Shown piece after piece: positions 6,945 through 15,865 of a stretch of DNA of 64,000 bases. Origin of the DNA: Alteribacillus sp041949975. Its GTDB lineage: Bacteria; Bacillota; Bacilli; Bacillales; Marinococcaceae. The stretch spans positions 1 through 64,000 of the forward strand of contig NZ_JBHFQG010000016.1 in assembly GCF_041949975.1 (NCBI RefSeq), in the 5' to 3' direction. The position numbers and the translations under genes were made by a program. Position 1 is the stretch's first letter; the number at the start of each line of letters is the position of its first letter. The notes under the pieces were generated by a model. It searched no databases. It was not told where the DNA came from and saw nothing but the letters and a program-made list of their open reading frames with translations.

Positions 6945-9909
6945 CTATGATGTCCTCCTTCTCCACAACCTCTGGCACAGAAGTAAAATCATCCCTTTTC
7001 CATTTTTTCTCCACCTCTACACCGATATGAGGCTGCGGATTTCCAAAACGGAAATTAACAGATGGAAGTGGGGATTCACCGTCCGATTCCAGTACTTCCA
7101 TCTTCACTTGCATTTCTTTATAGTTCGGTGTGTGTGTATCTTTATCATGGTAACTGCTCGTCAGCTTATTAACGGCTTGTATTTCTTCTATTGTATTCAT
7201 CGGCAGATACAGTTCATTTCCTTTTACTCTATCTGTAACCAGAACTCTAACTTTTACCTTGCCATAAGGCGATGTCAAGCGGACAAGTGCACCAGTTTTT
7301 ATCTTTCTTTCTTCAGCGAGTTCATGAGATACTTCAAGCCAAGGGTTTGGAGCTTTGTGTGTGATGCCTTCTGATTTATTCGTCATATTGCCTTCGTGGA
7401 ACTGTTCAAGCAGACGTCCATTGTTAAGATGTAAGTCATATTCAACTCCGGCTTCAAACGGTTCGCTCCAGTCTACTGGGAACAGACGGGCTTTGCCATC
7501 AGGAAATCCAAATGACTCTTTATACAAAAGCGGAGTATCCTTGCCGTTTTCATCCACCGGCCAGAGCTGGCTTTCCCAATTCTCCAAACGTTTATAGCTA
7601 ACTCCTGCAAAAGCTGGAGCCAGTTTTGCTGCTTCATCCATAATTTCTGCCGGACTGTCATAATACCAATTGGCTCCGCACTTATTAGCAAGTTCCTGGA
7701 AGATCTCCCAGTCCGGCTTGCTGTTACCCAGTGGTTCAAATACTTTGTAAAAACGCTGGATCCGTCTTTCCGTGTTTGTAAACGTTCCTTCTTTTTCCAA
7801 GCTTGGGGCAGCTGGAAGGACAACATCGGCATATTGAGCAGTTTTAGAGAAAAAGATATCTTGTACAACGAAGAATTCCAGCTTTTCAAAAGCTTGATGA
7901 ACGTAATTAATATTCGAATCCACTAAGGCCATTTCTTCTCCAAATAAATACATTGCTTTTACTTTTTTATCATCAATTGCTTCTACTATTTGGTGATTGT
8001 TCAAGCCGGGCTCTTTTGGAATTTCAGTTTGCCATGCTTGTTCATAACGCTGCCGGACTTCTTTATTTTCTACTGGCTCATATCCTGGAAAAAAGTTAGG
8101 CATCGTGCCAAAATCGCTGGCTCCCTGCACATTGTTATGCCCGCGCAGCGGATAGGCTCCGGTTCCTTCTTTTCCGAAGTTTCCTGTTACTAACAGCAGA
8201 TTTGCCATGGCTGTACTTGTATCAGTGCCACCGATATGCTGGGTCACTCCCATTGCCCAAAGAATACATGTACCTTTAGATTCGTGAATCATTTTTGCAA
8301 CAGCAATCATATTTTCCTTAGAAAGACCTGTTATTTCTGCAGCATAATCCATTGTATATTTTTCCAGCGATTTTTTATATTCTTCTACATTATTCACGCG
8401 GTTCTTTAAGAATTCGCTGTCTTCCCAGCCTTGATCAAATATATATTTTGTAACAGCAGAGATCCAGACAAGGTCTGTGCCAGGCTTTGGATGAATATGA
8501 TAATCGGCTCGTTCCGCTAATTCATTTTTTCTTAAATCAGCGACGATTAATTTTTGATCATGCAGCTTGTTTGCCCGTTTAATCCGAGTTGCAAGCACAG
8601 GGTGAGACTCTGATGGATTCGCTCCTACTACAATGACAAGACTAGCGTTAGCGATATCTTTTATCGTACCTGAATCCCCGCCGATGCCAACTGTACGCAT
8701 AAGGCCTGCTGAAGCCGGAGTTTGGCAATACCTTGAACAATTATCTACGTTATTTGTTTGAAATACAGAGCGGGCCAGCTTTTGAAATATATAATTTTCT
8801 TCATTTGAACATTTGGATGACGCAACAAAACCAAGTGCATCTGCTCCATGGTGTCTTTTTATGGTTTGAAATTTCTCCGCTATTAAAGAGAGAGCTTCAT
8901 CCCATGTAGCTTCTACAAAGGAATCGTTTTTTCTTATAAGCGGAGTGGTGAGTCTCTCGTCGCTGTTAACGAAATCCCAGCCGAACTTTCCTTTCACACA
9001 CGTTGATATCCCATTCGCCGGTGCGTCTGGCTGCGGCTGAATTTTTAATATGTCTCTATCTTTTGTCCATACTTCAAAACTGCACCCAACACCGCAATAC
9101 GTACAGACCGTTTTCGTCCGTTCGATTCTATCTTCACGCATCGATGCTTCTACGTTCGATATCGTAAAAATCCCCTGATAACCTGGCTCCACTTCTTTCG
9201 TTAGGTCAATCATCGGCTCCAATATGTTTTTTGGAATGTTGGTCATATAGCCCGCTTCGCCAAGCATTGATTTTTCCATTAGTGCATTACACGGACAGAC
9301 CGTTACACAATGTCCGCAAGACACGCACGACGACTCATCAATAGGAACATCATTATCCCATATAACACGCGGTTCTTTTCTTTCCCAATCAATACTCAAT
9401 ACTTCGCTGACTTGAAGATCCTGACAAGCTTCTACACAAAGCCCGCATAAGATGCACTGATCAGGTTCGTAACGGTAATTCGGATGTGTATTATCCGGCG
9501 GATATGGTTTTGGGGTGAATTCATATTTTTGGTGGTCGACCTGCAAGTGCTCGGCTGTATTATGCACTTCACAATTTCCGTTATTATTATCACAAACGGT
9601 GCAGTAGAGTTCATGATTTTTTAGAATTTGGGACATGCCCTCGAGCTGTGCTGCTTTAGCTTTTTCTGACTCAGAATTAACCTTCATACCCGATTTTACT
9701 TCCGTCGTACAGGAACGCTGTAAGTCACCATCCACTTCTACATAACAAGTATCACACGTTTTTATCATTCCTACGCCAAGATCCGGCTGAGACGAACAAA
9801 TGCCCGGCATAAAAATGTCTTTATCCCTGCACGCTTCAAAAATAGTGCGGCCGGCCTTTGTTTCTATTTTCTCCCCGTTAAACTGAAAGGTAACCTGCTT
9901 TTCTTCCAT
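6919..9909 (-). CDS. fdhF: Molybdopterin formate dehydrogenase, alpha subunit (YrhE/YjgC type)
   Basis: This roughly 996-residue cytosolic enzyme oxidises formate to CO2. Domains in order: an N-terminal 2Fe-2S ferredoxin domain (ICSSQPDLG, then TCDTCYVEVDG); a NuoG-type His/Cys cluster segment (ELYCTVCDNNNGNCE); two 4Fe-4S motifs (CILCGLCVEAC and CVSCGHCVTVCPC); the molybdopterin domain opening with CTYCGVGC; and a C-terminal MopB binding domain (PLRGHNNVQGASDFG). The active-site position is cysteine (CSRYCQTPASAG), not selenocysteine. I take the ATG at 9909 (RBS AGGTGG) over the TTG five codons earlier. It heads a four-gene operon. Confidence 0.93.
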   Translation of the reverse strand: MEEKQVTFQFNGEKIETKAGRTIFEACRDKDIFMPGICSSQPDLGVGMIKTCDTCYVEVDGDLQRSCTTEVKSGMKVNSESEKAKAAQLEGMSQILKNHELYCTVCDNNNGNCEVHNTAEHLQVDHQKYEFTPKPYPPDNTHPNYRYEPDQCILCGLCVEACQDLQVSEVLSIDWERKEPRVIWDNDVPIDESSCVSCGHCVTVCPCNALMEKSMLGEAGYMTNIPKNILEPMIDLTKEVEPGYQGIFTISNVEASMREDRIERTKTVCTYCGVGCSFEVWTKDRDILKIQPQPDAPANGISTCVKGKFGWDFVNSDERLTTPLIRKNDSFVEATWDEALSLIAEKFQTIKRHHGADALGFVASSKCSNEENYIFQKLARSVFQTNNVDNCSRYCQTPASAGLMRTVGIGGDSGTIKDIANASLVIVVGANPSESHPVLATRIKRANKLHDQKLIVADLRKNELAERADYHIHPKPGTDLVWISAVTKYIFDQGWEDSEFLKNRVNNVEEYKKSLEKYTMDYAAEITGLSKENMIAVAKMIHESKGTCILWAMGVTQHIGGTDTSTAMANLLLVTGNFGKEGTGAYPLRGHNNVQGASDFGTMPNFFPGYEPVENKEVRQRYEQAWQTEIPKEPGLNNHQIVEAIDDKKVKAMYLFGEEMALVDSNINYVHQAFEKLEFFVVQDIFFSKTAQYADVVLPAAPSLEKEGTFTNTERRIQRFYKVFEPLGNSKPDWEIFQELANKCGANWYYDSPAEIMDEAAKLAPAFAGVSYKRLENWESQLWPVDENGKDTPLLYKESFGFPDGKARLFPVDWSEPFEAGVEYDLHLNNGRLLEQFHEGNMTNKSEGITHKAPNPWLEVSHELAEERKIKTGALVRLTSPYGKVKVRVLVTDRVKGNELYLPMNTIEEIQAVNKLTSSYHDKDTHTPNYKEMQVKMEVLESDGESPLPSVNFRFGNPQPHIGVEVEKKWKRDDFTSVPEVVEKEDIIDGESNHAN

Positions 9910-10015
9910 CCTTACCACCTGCAATATTTTGACTTTATGTATAGTTATTTACAAAAAATAATCTTTATATAAGAAAAACTTGGCTCTCGTTAAAATTTTT
10001 ATACATTTTTATAAC

Positions 10016-10045
10016 GCAAAAAAGCCTGGAAAGGTTATCCCAGGC
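10016..10045 (-). terminator. Terminator of phaC
   Basis: On the minus strand GCCTGG and CCAGGC form a stem followed by a run of seven T. It lies just downstream of the phaC stop. Confidence 0.85.
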
Positions 10046-10056
10046 ATTATAACTTT

Positions 10057-11112
10057 TTATATTGGATTTGAACGCTGCGGCAGCCACTCGGCAAGAAAGT
10101 CCGGCAGCCCTCTATTTGCTGCCAATGTGGCGTGTCCTCCTTCCACCAGCTTAAATTTTTTATCTGCACTAGAAACCGCATCAATGGCTGACACGCTCAA
10201 TTCTTTTGGTACTAACGGATCAAAAGCAGTAGACACTACTAATAAATTTGAGGTGATATTGGAAAGACTTGCTGGTTTTTGCCGTAAAAATAAATTTCCT
10301 TGAATGAGTTTGTTTTCTTTTCCGAGATCAGTGATTAATTGTTTTAGTGCTGCCCCCGAAAATGGAATATGATTCTTCGTCCAATGATTAAAGCGTCTCC
10401 ATTTGTCTACGTAATCTTTGTCATCTGCCCGCTGTATAAGGGAAGCATAATGGCTGATATTAACCGGGTAGGAAGCCATACGCATACCAGCCTCTATAAA
10501 ACACGCCGGTATAACTCCATACACGTCCAATATTTCATTAAACGTTAATGTTCCTTCTCTTAATTGTTCTACCCATTTATCAAAAACAGGCGAATCAGTA
10601 AGATCGATGGGGGCCACCGAAAGAATAAGGTTTTTAATAGGTTCTTCTGCCACAGCAGTGTATATTGCTGCCAGAGTACCTCCTAAACAGTATCCAATCA
10701 CAGTGATTTCATTTACACCTGAATGACGTAATGCTTTTTGAACAGATTTTTGAATATAGTCAAAAACATAATCGTCAATCGTTATATCTTTATCTTCGTA
10801 TCCAGGTATGCCAAAATCAAGCAAATATACATCAAAGCCTTCATTTATAAAAGCTTCTATCATGCTCATACCAGGAGCTAAATCAAGAATAAACGGTTTG
10901 TTGACTAAAGAATAGACTAAAAACAAAGGAGTGTTGTATTTTTTTTCGGGTGCTTCATAGTACCATAAGGCTGCTTTATTTTTCTTCCAGATAGCTGTTC
11001 GAGGAGTGACCCCCATTTCTGGTAGAGGTTCTGTGATTACGCTTTTAATCCCTTCCCATCGTTGTTTCTCTTTTTCCCCATCTGTTGAGAGGTATGCTTT
11101 ATTTTTCATCAT
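10057..11112 (-). CDS. phaC: Class IV polyhydroxyalkanoate synthase catalytic subunit
   Basis: The enzyme polymerises (R)-3-hydroxyacyl-CoA at the surface of PHA granules. The 351-residue alpha/beta-hydrolase-fold protein has the synthase lipase-like box GYCLGG with catalytic Cys at about residue 142, the Asp motif AFDPLVP at about 300, and the His motif GGHATLAA at about 329. The length matches Bacillus PhaC (class IV), which needs PhaR. It overlaps the 3' end of phaR by 14 nt. No phaB reductase or phaP is visible here, so precursor supply must come from elsewhere. Confidence 0.93.
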   Translation of the reverse strand: MMKNKAYLSTDGEKEKQRWEGIKSVITEPLPEMGVTPRTAIWKKNKAALWYYEAPEKKYNTPLFLVYSLVNKPFILDLAPGMSMIEAFINEGFDVYLLDFGIPGYEDKDITIDDYVFDYIQKSVQKALRHSGVNEITVIGYCLGGTLAAIYTAVAEEPIKNLILSVAPIDLTDSPVFDKWVEQLREGTLTFNEILDVYGVIPACFIEAGMRMASYPVNISHYASLIQRADDKDYVDKWRRFNHWTKNHIPFSGAALKQLITDLGKENKLIQGNLFLRQKPASLSNITSNLLVVSTAFDPLVPKELSVSAIDAVSSADKKFKLVEGGHATLAANRGLPDFLAEWLPQRSNPI

Positions 11113-11653
11113 CGTTTTTTTCCTTTTTTGATGAATTAGTATCTAGGTCTGAAATGATAGTAGGTGTTAAAAGAAGGCTTAAGTTCAACAGTTTTTCTAA
11201 AGACTGTCCTGTTTTATCCGTATTGCTTAATTTATTTAATTCCTGTCTTAATTTATTCCCCCTTGTACTTGAGCCACTATTTTTTTCTGCGGACGTTTCT
11301 TTGAGGGACTGTACTTTTGCTTGATTTTGCTCTTCCTTTTTTTCTGAACTATGGTCTTGCTCTAGACGTTCTTTCAAGCCATCAATTTTTTCTTCCAGTG
11401 CGTCTACCTTTTCTTCTAATTGAATGACCAGTTTAGCTATATTTGCTACATCATTTTTCGTTGGGATATTTAAAGGGGCGGATAAGATTTCACTGTAATC
11501 TTGAAGAGTCCGCAAAAAGGAAGCATGTTTTTGAATTGTTGTGCTTGCAGATTTTGCGATCTCATCTTTATTTAATTCCTGCTGTATTAAATTATTTATA
11601 TTTTTTTCCAGTACAAATGCTAATTCTTTTATATCCTTATAGGAATCTGACAT
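11099..11653 (-). CDS. phaR: PHA synthase subunit PhaR (class IV)
   Basis: PhaR forms the active synthase complex with PhaC. The protein of about 184 residues begins SDSYKDIKELAFVLEK and has a central coiled coil (VIQLEEKVDALEEKIDGLKERLEQ). A low-complexity, Glu/Lys/Ser-rich C-terminal part follows, as usual for Bacillus PhaR but divergent. I place the start at the ATG at 11651-11653, which follows a GGCGGGATG-type RBS; an upstream in-frame extension (MLVYTIGNIG) looks like untranslated leader. The identification rests mainly on the adjacent, overlapping phaC. Confidence 0.82.
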   Translation of the reverse strand: MSDSYKDIKELAFVLEKNINNLIQQELNKDEIAKSASTTIQKHASFLRTLQDYSEILSAPLNIPTKNDVANIAKLVIQLEEKVDALEEKIDGLKERLEQDHSSEKKEEQNQAKVQSLKETSAEKNSGSSTRGNKLRQELNKLSNTDKTGQSLEKLLNLSLLLTPTIISDLDTNSSKKEKNDDEK

Positions 11654-11884
11654 AACATCCCGCCTTTCGAAAGTGAAAATGCCAATGTTCCCTATAGTAT
11701 AAACAAGCATTCACTGATATGTGATAGAATTAATAGATTTGCCCGTGCCCCTTTTACATAAGGGATTTTTATAGGGAACAGGTATACTTTTCATAACTTT
11801 CTAGCAGGCTATATATAACTGCCGTTTCCTTTTGTTGTTTCTATTAGTAGGATACAAGCATTGCTGGACCAAGAAAGGAGGCAC

Positions 11885-12133
11885 ATGATGACTGAGAAAC
11901 AAGTAGAATATACGTTTGACCTTTTTGGATATTCAGATCTTTACAAAAAGCTTCGTTATCCGCTCGAAGTCTCAGGGGAATTTAAGGACGTGGATATAGA
12001 AATTCTGGAATCATTTTTGGATCGGTATTCTTTTGATAATAGTGATAAGGTATTATTTGATGATTTTATCCATCATTTTAGAGTGTTTAAAAAAATTTAT
12101 GAAAACAATGATCTTCCTTATAGACCGTGGTAA
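11885..12133 (+). CDS. Uncharacterised 82-residue acidic protein, divergent from phaRC
   Basis: I do not recognise this family. A perfect AGGAGG sits 3-4 nt before tandem ATGs at 11885 and 11888; a TTG at 11861 would lie upstream of that RBS and is not used. The protein (TEKQVEYTFDLFGYSDLYKK, then VDIEILESFLDRYSFD and FDDFIHHFRVFKKIY) is predicted to be helical, aromatic-rich and soluble. It lies where phaP/phaQ occur in Bacillus megaterium, but it is too short for PhaQ and lacks phasin composition. Confidence 0.65.
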   Translation: MMTEKQVEYTFDLFGYSDLYKKLRYPLEVSGEFKDVDIEILESFLDRYSFDNSDKVLFDDFIHHFRVFKKIYENNDLPYRPW

Positions 12134-12145
12134 AACGATGAAAAT

Positions 12146-12172
12146 GAAGAGCTTGTCTCATTCAAGCTCTTC
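12146..12172. terminator. Hairpin between two convergent small genes
   Basis: GAAGAGCTTG and CAAGCTCTTC form a 10-bp stem with a 7-nt loop. A short T-tract (ATTTTC) follows on the minus strand, so it most likely ends the 51-residue gene. It may also serve the plus-strand gene. Confidence 0.65.
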
Positions 12173-12180
12173 AATCAGCT

Positions 12181-12336
12181 TTAAGGAGTGCCCGCTTCAT
12201 TTTCTTCATATGCAATGAGAATGATATCTTGGTTGGCAGACTCACGCAGTTCATTTTCTAGTGCCTTTAACCGTTCTAATTGTGCTGGTTCAAGGTCAGC
12301 TGCAGCATAGCCTTCATACTTTTCATCTGGTGTCAT
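12181..12336 (-). CDS. Uncharacterised 51-residue acidic protein
   Basis: The small frame starts with ATG at 12334-12336 after AAAAGGAGGAAATTTAT, a strong RBS. It encodes MTPDEKYEGYAAADLEPAQL, a charged helix (ERLKALENELRES) and QDIILIAYEENEAGTP. It has its own terminator. There are no cysteines or membrane segments. Nothing identifies its role; the neighbouring small spore-type genes suggest it may belong to the sporulation set. Confidence 0.6.
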   Translation of the reverse strand: MTPDEKYEGYAAADLEPAQLERLKALENELRESANQDIILIAYEENEAGTP

Positions 12337-12425
12337 ATAAATTTCCTCCTTTTAAGCTTTAAGGTATACGTAATTATATTTATTTATTCAATTTCTTAGG
12401 AATACTCGGCTTTAATCAACCAAGC

Positions 12426-12458
12426 TAAAAAAGAAGAGTGCCAGCTTCGACACTCTTC
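12426..12458 (-). terminator. Terminator of the small frameshifted gene
   Basis: GAAGAGTG and CACTCTTC form an 8-bp stem with a run of six T on the minus strand. Confidence 0.85.
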
Positions 12459-12468
12459 TTCTGGTCCT

Positions 12469-12708
12469 TTATGCTTTTTCTACCACATAAGCTTTCTTTT
12501 CTCTCTAAATATTTTTCTCCATCTTCAGAGGAATGCTCAAAAAAGCCTTCAAATTCATGCGTAACTAAAATTTACGGTCTGGATCAGTAAATAGCTGGTT
12601 TTCATTCGTGGACAGGAGTACAGCGTCTGTTGTGGTGACATAACTGTCAAGATCCTTTGCCTTATATTGTGTGCCCGGTTTTAACGTATTTAACCCTGGC
12701 TTAGACAT
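12469..12708 (-). pseudogene. Small 79-codon gene with two compensating frameshifts
   Basis: From the ATG at 12706-12708 (RBS GGGAGGAG) the frame encodes SKPGLNTLKPGTQYKAKDLD, continues to FTDPDRKF and stops. One base out of frame the sequence carries on sensibly as LVTHEFEGFFEHSSEDGEKYL. The original frame then resumes with REKKAYVVEKA and a stop at 12469. The total length is a multiple of three, so two opposite one-base changes explain it. The first is near the AAATTTTAG run. The product is an unrecognised small acidic protein. Real decay and paired sequencing errors are both possible. Confidence 0.55.
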
Positions 12709-12797
12709 CGTATCTCCTCCCATTGTAATTGTTTACAGTGATCTTTCCCGAAACTATCCGCAGTATAACGTTTAGAAAATAATTTGTTTGGCAGCAT

Positions 12798-12827
12798 TAA
12801 AAAAGAAACCGTCCAATAGACGGTTCT
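12798..12827 (-). terminator. Terminator of the alpha/beta-type SASP gene
   Basis: On the minus strand GAACCGTC and GACGGTTTC form a hairpin followed by TTTTTTAA. Confidence 0.85.
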
Positions 12828-12832
12828 CCCTT

Positions 12833-13087
12833 TTATTTTTTTTCATTTAACTGTTGTTCAGCCATTTTCACGAGTTCCCTTACCATTTTCCCTCCGATAT
12901 TTCCACCGACTTTTCCTGCTTCTTTCGCTTTTATTTCCCCATTGTAGCCGTTTTGTAAAGGCACTCCATGCTCTTCAGCTGTTTCAAATTTGGCATCAGC
13001 AGCATTGTTGGTGTTTGATACTCTTGCTTTTAATTCATCTAATTGTTGTCTCGCTTTAGGCACGAGAATTTTGTTCCTTCTCCCCAT
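12833..13087 (-). CDS. Alpha/beta-type small acid-soluble spore protein
   Basis: Such proteins coat and protect DNA in the dormant spore. The 84-residue protein shows the family pattern: ILVPKARQQLDELKARVSN, a GPR protease site region (KFETAEEHGV), and the conserved C-terminal DNA-binding helix GKVGGNIGGKMVRELVKMAEQQL. It is more diverged from the SspA/SspB consensus than most, and has Asn/Ala-rich spacing. It lies 17 nt after the YozQ-like gene and was probably co-transcribed with it in the forespore. Confidence 0.9.
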   Translation of the reverse strand: MGRRNKILVPKARQQLDELKARVSNTNNAADAKFETAEEHGVPLQNGYNGEIKAKEAGKVGGNIGGKMVRELVKMAEQQLNEKK

Positions 13088-13104
13088 CTTACTTTCCCTC
13101 TCTC

Positions 13105-13329
13105 TTATTTGAGTTTGTTCCTTTTCAATTCTTTTCCTTCATGTGATGCTAAATTACCATTTTCATCCACCTCATCAATTGTCCCGTCAATTGTACCCTC
13201 AGTGTACGTATCAGATACCTGTTCATGGGTAGAAGCTAATCCTTTAGAGTCTGGCTCACTGCTTGAATAATCTGACGGATCGTATGTTTTATCAGCATTT
13301 TTCATCGATTGCTGTCTGTTTTTATTCAT
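13105..13329 (-). CDS. YozQ-like small protein (DUF4025)
   Basis: The 74-residue hydrophilic protein has the segment GLASTHEQVSDTYTEGTIDG, which I recognise from the Bacillus YozQ/DUF4025 family. The N-terminus is Lys/Gln-rich and the C-terminus Lys-rich. It precedes the SASP gene on the same strand and lies between that gene and the spore-type catalase, so a sporulation role is plausible. The biochemical function is unknown. Confidence 0.7.
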   Translation of the reverse strand: MNKNRQQSMKNADKTYDPSDYSSSEPDSKGLASTHEQVSDTYTEGTIDGTIDEVDENGNLASHEGKELKRNKLK

Positions 13330-13400
13330 TCTAAAACTCCTCTTCCTATTTTACGATTAATATGTGTGTATCCAGCTATATTTATTCTTTTATTACCAAA

Positions 13401-13430
13401 GGAAAACGGCCCAATTTTCTGGGCCGGTTC
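13401..13430 (-). terminator. Terminator of the catalase gene
   Basis: GAACCGGCCCA and TGGGCCGTTTTCC on the minus strand form a GC-rich stem with a T-rich tail, directly past the catalase stop. Confidence 0.8.
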
Positions 13431-13435
13431 ATTTT

Positions 13436-15034
13436 TTAATATGGATCGGAAGGATGAGACATTTCCTCCGCCTGCCTTACTGCTTCTGCGGAATCTTCAT
13501 TTCCTATAGGGCCTTTACTGCCCATTTCATCTTTTTGCTGTAATCCTTCTTCTACACGTTTTCCATAGTTCTCATCACATTTGTAAAACAACTTAACCAT
13601 CTGGTCTTGAATATCTTTTCGGCATGGCTTTAATGTATTAACGAGGTTGGAGATTAAATCATCACGTTCCCATTCGCTAAAACGCCGATATGTTTCTCCT
13701 GCCTGGTTAAAATTTTTCGTGCGATCAATCGATTCCCGTTTCACCCGCCCTTCCACGTATGGTTCGTGTTCTTTGCCGGGATTTTCAGCTTCTTTCAAAC
13801 CGGCAATCAATGAAGGTTCATAATTCACATGTGGATTGCGATGCTCTTTGTAATCCGTTCTGAAATCCATTTGTCCGCCGTGCTGGTTTGTCGCAGGCTT
13901 TTGCTTCGGTTTATTAATCGGAAGCTGTAAATAGTTACTGCCTACCCGGTATCTTTGTGTATCGGAATAAGAAAACGTCCGTCCTTGCAGCAATTTATCA
14001 TCCGAAAAATCAAGGCCGTCTACAAGAACACCGGTACCAAATGCAGCTTGCTCCACTTCAGCATGAAAATTATCCGGGGTTTTATTTAATACCATTTTTC
14101 CTACGGGAAGCCATGGAAAATCTTCTTTATACCAGAGCTTGGTTGGATCTAGTGGATCAAAATCAAGTTCAGAATGTTCATCATCACTCATAATTTGGAC
14201 AAAAAGCTCCCATTCTGGATAATCCCCTCTTTCAATCGCTTCAAACAAGTCCTGAGTCGCATGGTTGAAATTTTTACCCTGTACTTCTTCCGCTTCTTGC
14301 TGAGTCAAATTATTAATACCTTGTTTTGGTTCCCAATGATACTTAACAAGAACAGATTCACCTTTCTCATTAATCCACTTGTAAGTATTCACTCCCGAAC
14401 CTTGCATTTTGCGATAATTGGCAGGAATACCCCATGGAGAAAATAAAAAAGTGATCATGTGGATGGCTTCTGGAGATTGTGAAATAAAATCAAAAATACG
14501 CTCGCCGTCCTGTATATTTGTTACTGGATCCGGCTGGAAGGCGTGAACGAAATCCGGAAATTTAATGGGATCACGGATAAAAAATATCTTTAAGTTATTT
14601 CCTACTAAATCCCAGTTCCCATCTTCTGTGTAAAATTTCACCGCGAAGCCTCTTGGGTCCCGCAGTGTTTCCGGTGAATGCTTTCCGTGGTTTACTGTTG
14701 AAAAACGAACAAATACCGGTGTCTGCTTCCCTTTATCCTGAAACAATTTTGCTCTAGTGTATTTGGAAATTGGTTCATCTCCAACCTTACCATAAGCTTC
14801 AAAATAAACGTGCGCTCCTGCCCCGCGTGCGTGAACAATACGTTCTGGCACTTTTTCCCGGTCAAAATGACTGATCTTTTCAAGAAAATCATAGTTTTCC
14901 AAAGTAGTTGGGCCGCGGTTTCCTACCGTTCGCGTATTTTGATTATCTGTTACCGGATGACCCTGCCGATTGGTCAGCGTTTCTTCTTTTTGGTCATATT
15001 TGTGCAAGCTTTTTTTGTTTTCCCTTTCATCCAT
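13436..15034 (-). CDS. katX: Haem catalase, KatX-like
   Basis: The enzyme breaks down hydrogen peroxide. The protein of about 532 residues is a clade-type monofunctional catalase. It has the distal His motif RIVHARGAGAHVYF, Asn in WDLVGNNLKIFF, and the haem-ligand Tyr motif RTFSYSDTQRYRVGSNY. The length and the C-terminal extension (KDEMGSKGPIGNEDSAEAVRQ) resemble the spore catalase KatX. I place the start at the ATG at 15034 (RBS GGGGGTG); the upstream in-frame hydrophobic stretch lacks an RBS. Nearby SASP genes favour a germination role, but a vegetative KatA-like enzyme is not excluded. Confidence 0.9.
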   Translation of the reverse strand: MDERENKKSLHKYDQKEETLTNRQGHPVTDNQNTRTVGNRGPTTLENYDFLEKISHFDREKVPERIVHARGAGAHVYFEAYGKVGDEPISKYTRAKLFQDKGKQTPVFVRFSTVNHGKHSPETLRDPRGFAVKFYTEDGNWDLVGNNLKIFFIRDPIKFPDFVHAFQPDPVTNIQDGERIFDFISQSPEAIHMITFLFSPWGIPANYRKMQGSGVNTYKWINEKGESVLVKYHWEPKQGINNLTQQEAEEVQGKNFNHATQDLFEAIERGDYPEWELFVQIMSDDEHSELDFDPLDPTKLWYKEDFPWLPVGKMVLNKTPDNFHAEVEQAAFGTGVLVDGLDFSDDKLLQGRTFSYSDTQRYRVGSNYLQLPINKPKQKPATNQHGGQMDFRTDYKEHRNPHVNYEPSLIAGLKEAENPGKEHEPYVEGRVKRESIDRTKNFNQAGETYRRFSEWERDDLISNLVNTLKPCRKDIQDQMVKLFYKCDENYGKRVEEGLQQKDEMGSKGPIGNEDSAEAVRQAEEMSHPSDPY

Positions 15035-15865
15035 TGGCTGGCACCCCCTTTCTCTATTTATTCTTTCCATTAGAACATAAAATATTAGAAAAATTGGATA
15101 TGAAAGGGAGGCAAGGTACAACATGCGAAGTGGAGTGGTCTGCTGGCTTTTAGTTATCATTCTTTAGAGGGGCAAGGGGAAAATTTTCAAGTGCTTTCCG
15201 AGCTTCCGTATTTACTATCCGTTTGGAGGAAAATACTATCGACATGGTTTCGTTTACTAACCCAACAAACTACAATAAAACACTTTTAGGAACTCATTTA
15301 TATCTTTTCTCAATGTAAAGACCTACTAATTTAACAGAACCAATGCCTGTTTTATGATGCTTCTGTAGTGATAATAAAGCTATTCTCTAAAGCCCCTTAA
15401 CCCCTTGCCATGTGTATTCCACAGTAGCTGCACGAAATAAAAAAGAAGTCTTACCCGCCAAATAAAAACACGTCATGCAGTTATCGTTGAACTTGGAGAA
15501 ATTCCTCAGGAAACATCAGAACCGAACAAAGCCGTAGTCATAGCGTCAGCTATTAATACTAATTTTTCATCCCCTACCTCACAATTGACCGGAAAGATGA
15601 AAAGTCTAAGAAAAAGCAAAGAATAATGTCAGATTCGTAATCCTGTTCCAAAGTAAAAAACGACAAAGAAGATTCGCTTTTTCTATAGGATTCCATTTTT
15701 TGTATGCAAAGACCTCCGTACTCTCCATGGAAGTACGGGGTCTTTTGGGATCCGACGCTTACCGTATGAAATCACTCACAAAAAAATCGCAAACGCTATG
15801 AGAAAACACAGTAATGGGGGAAAACTGCTTAACTATTTTATAAAACGTTATTTGTTAAGGAGAAC
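15035..15865. other. 831-bp gap without a recognisable gene; holds one hairpin
   Basis: The gap contains an imperfect stem at 15708-15745 (AAAGACCTCCGTACT with AGTACGGGGTCTTT), probably a bidirectional terminator. It also contains a 14-codon frame at 15123-15167 after GGGAGG (MRSGVVCWLLVIIL). A stretch at about 15447-15626 (plus) stays open for over 50 codons (HAVIVELGEIPQETSEP, then IASAINTNF), but has no start or RBS and may be a gene remnant. I could not identify anything else. Confidence 0.5.

Noticed and set aside
9300..9909. Possible selenocysteine formate dehydrogenase
   Set aside because: The active-site position is a normal Cys codon in CSRYCQTP and no in-frame TGA interrupts the gene.
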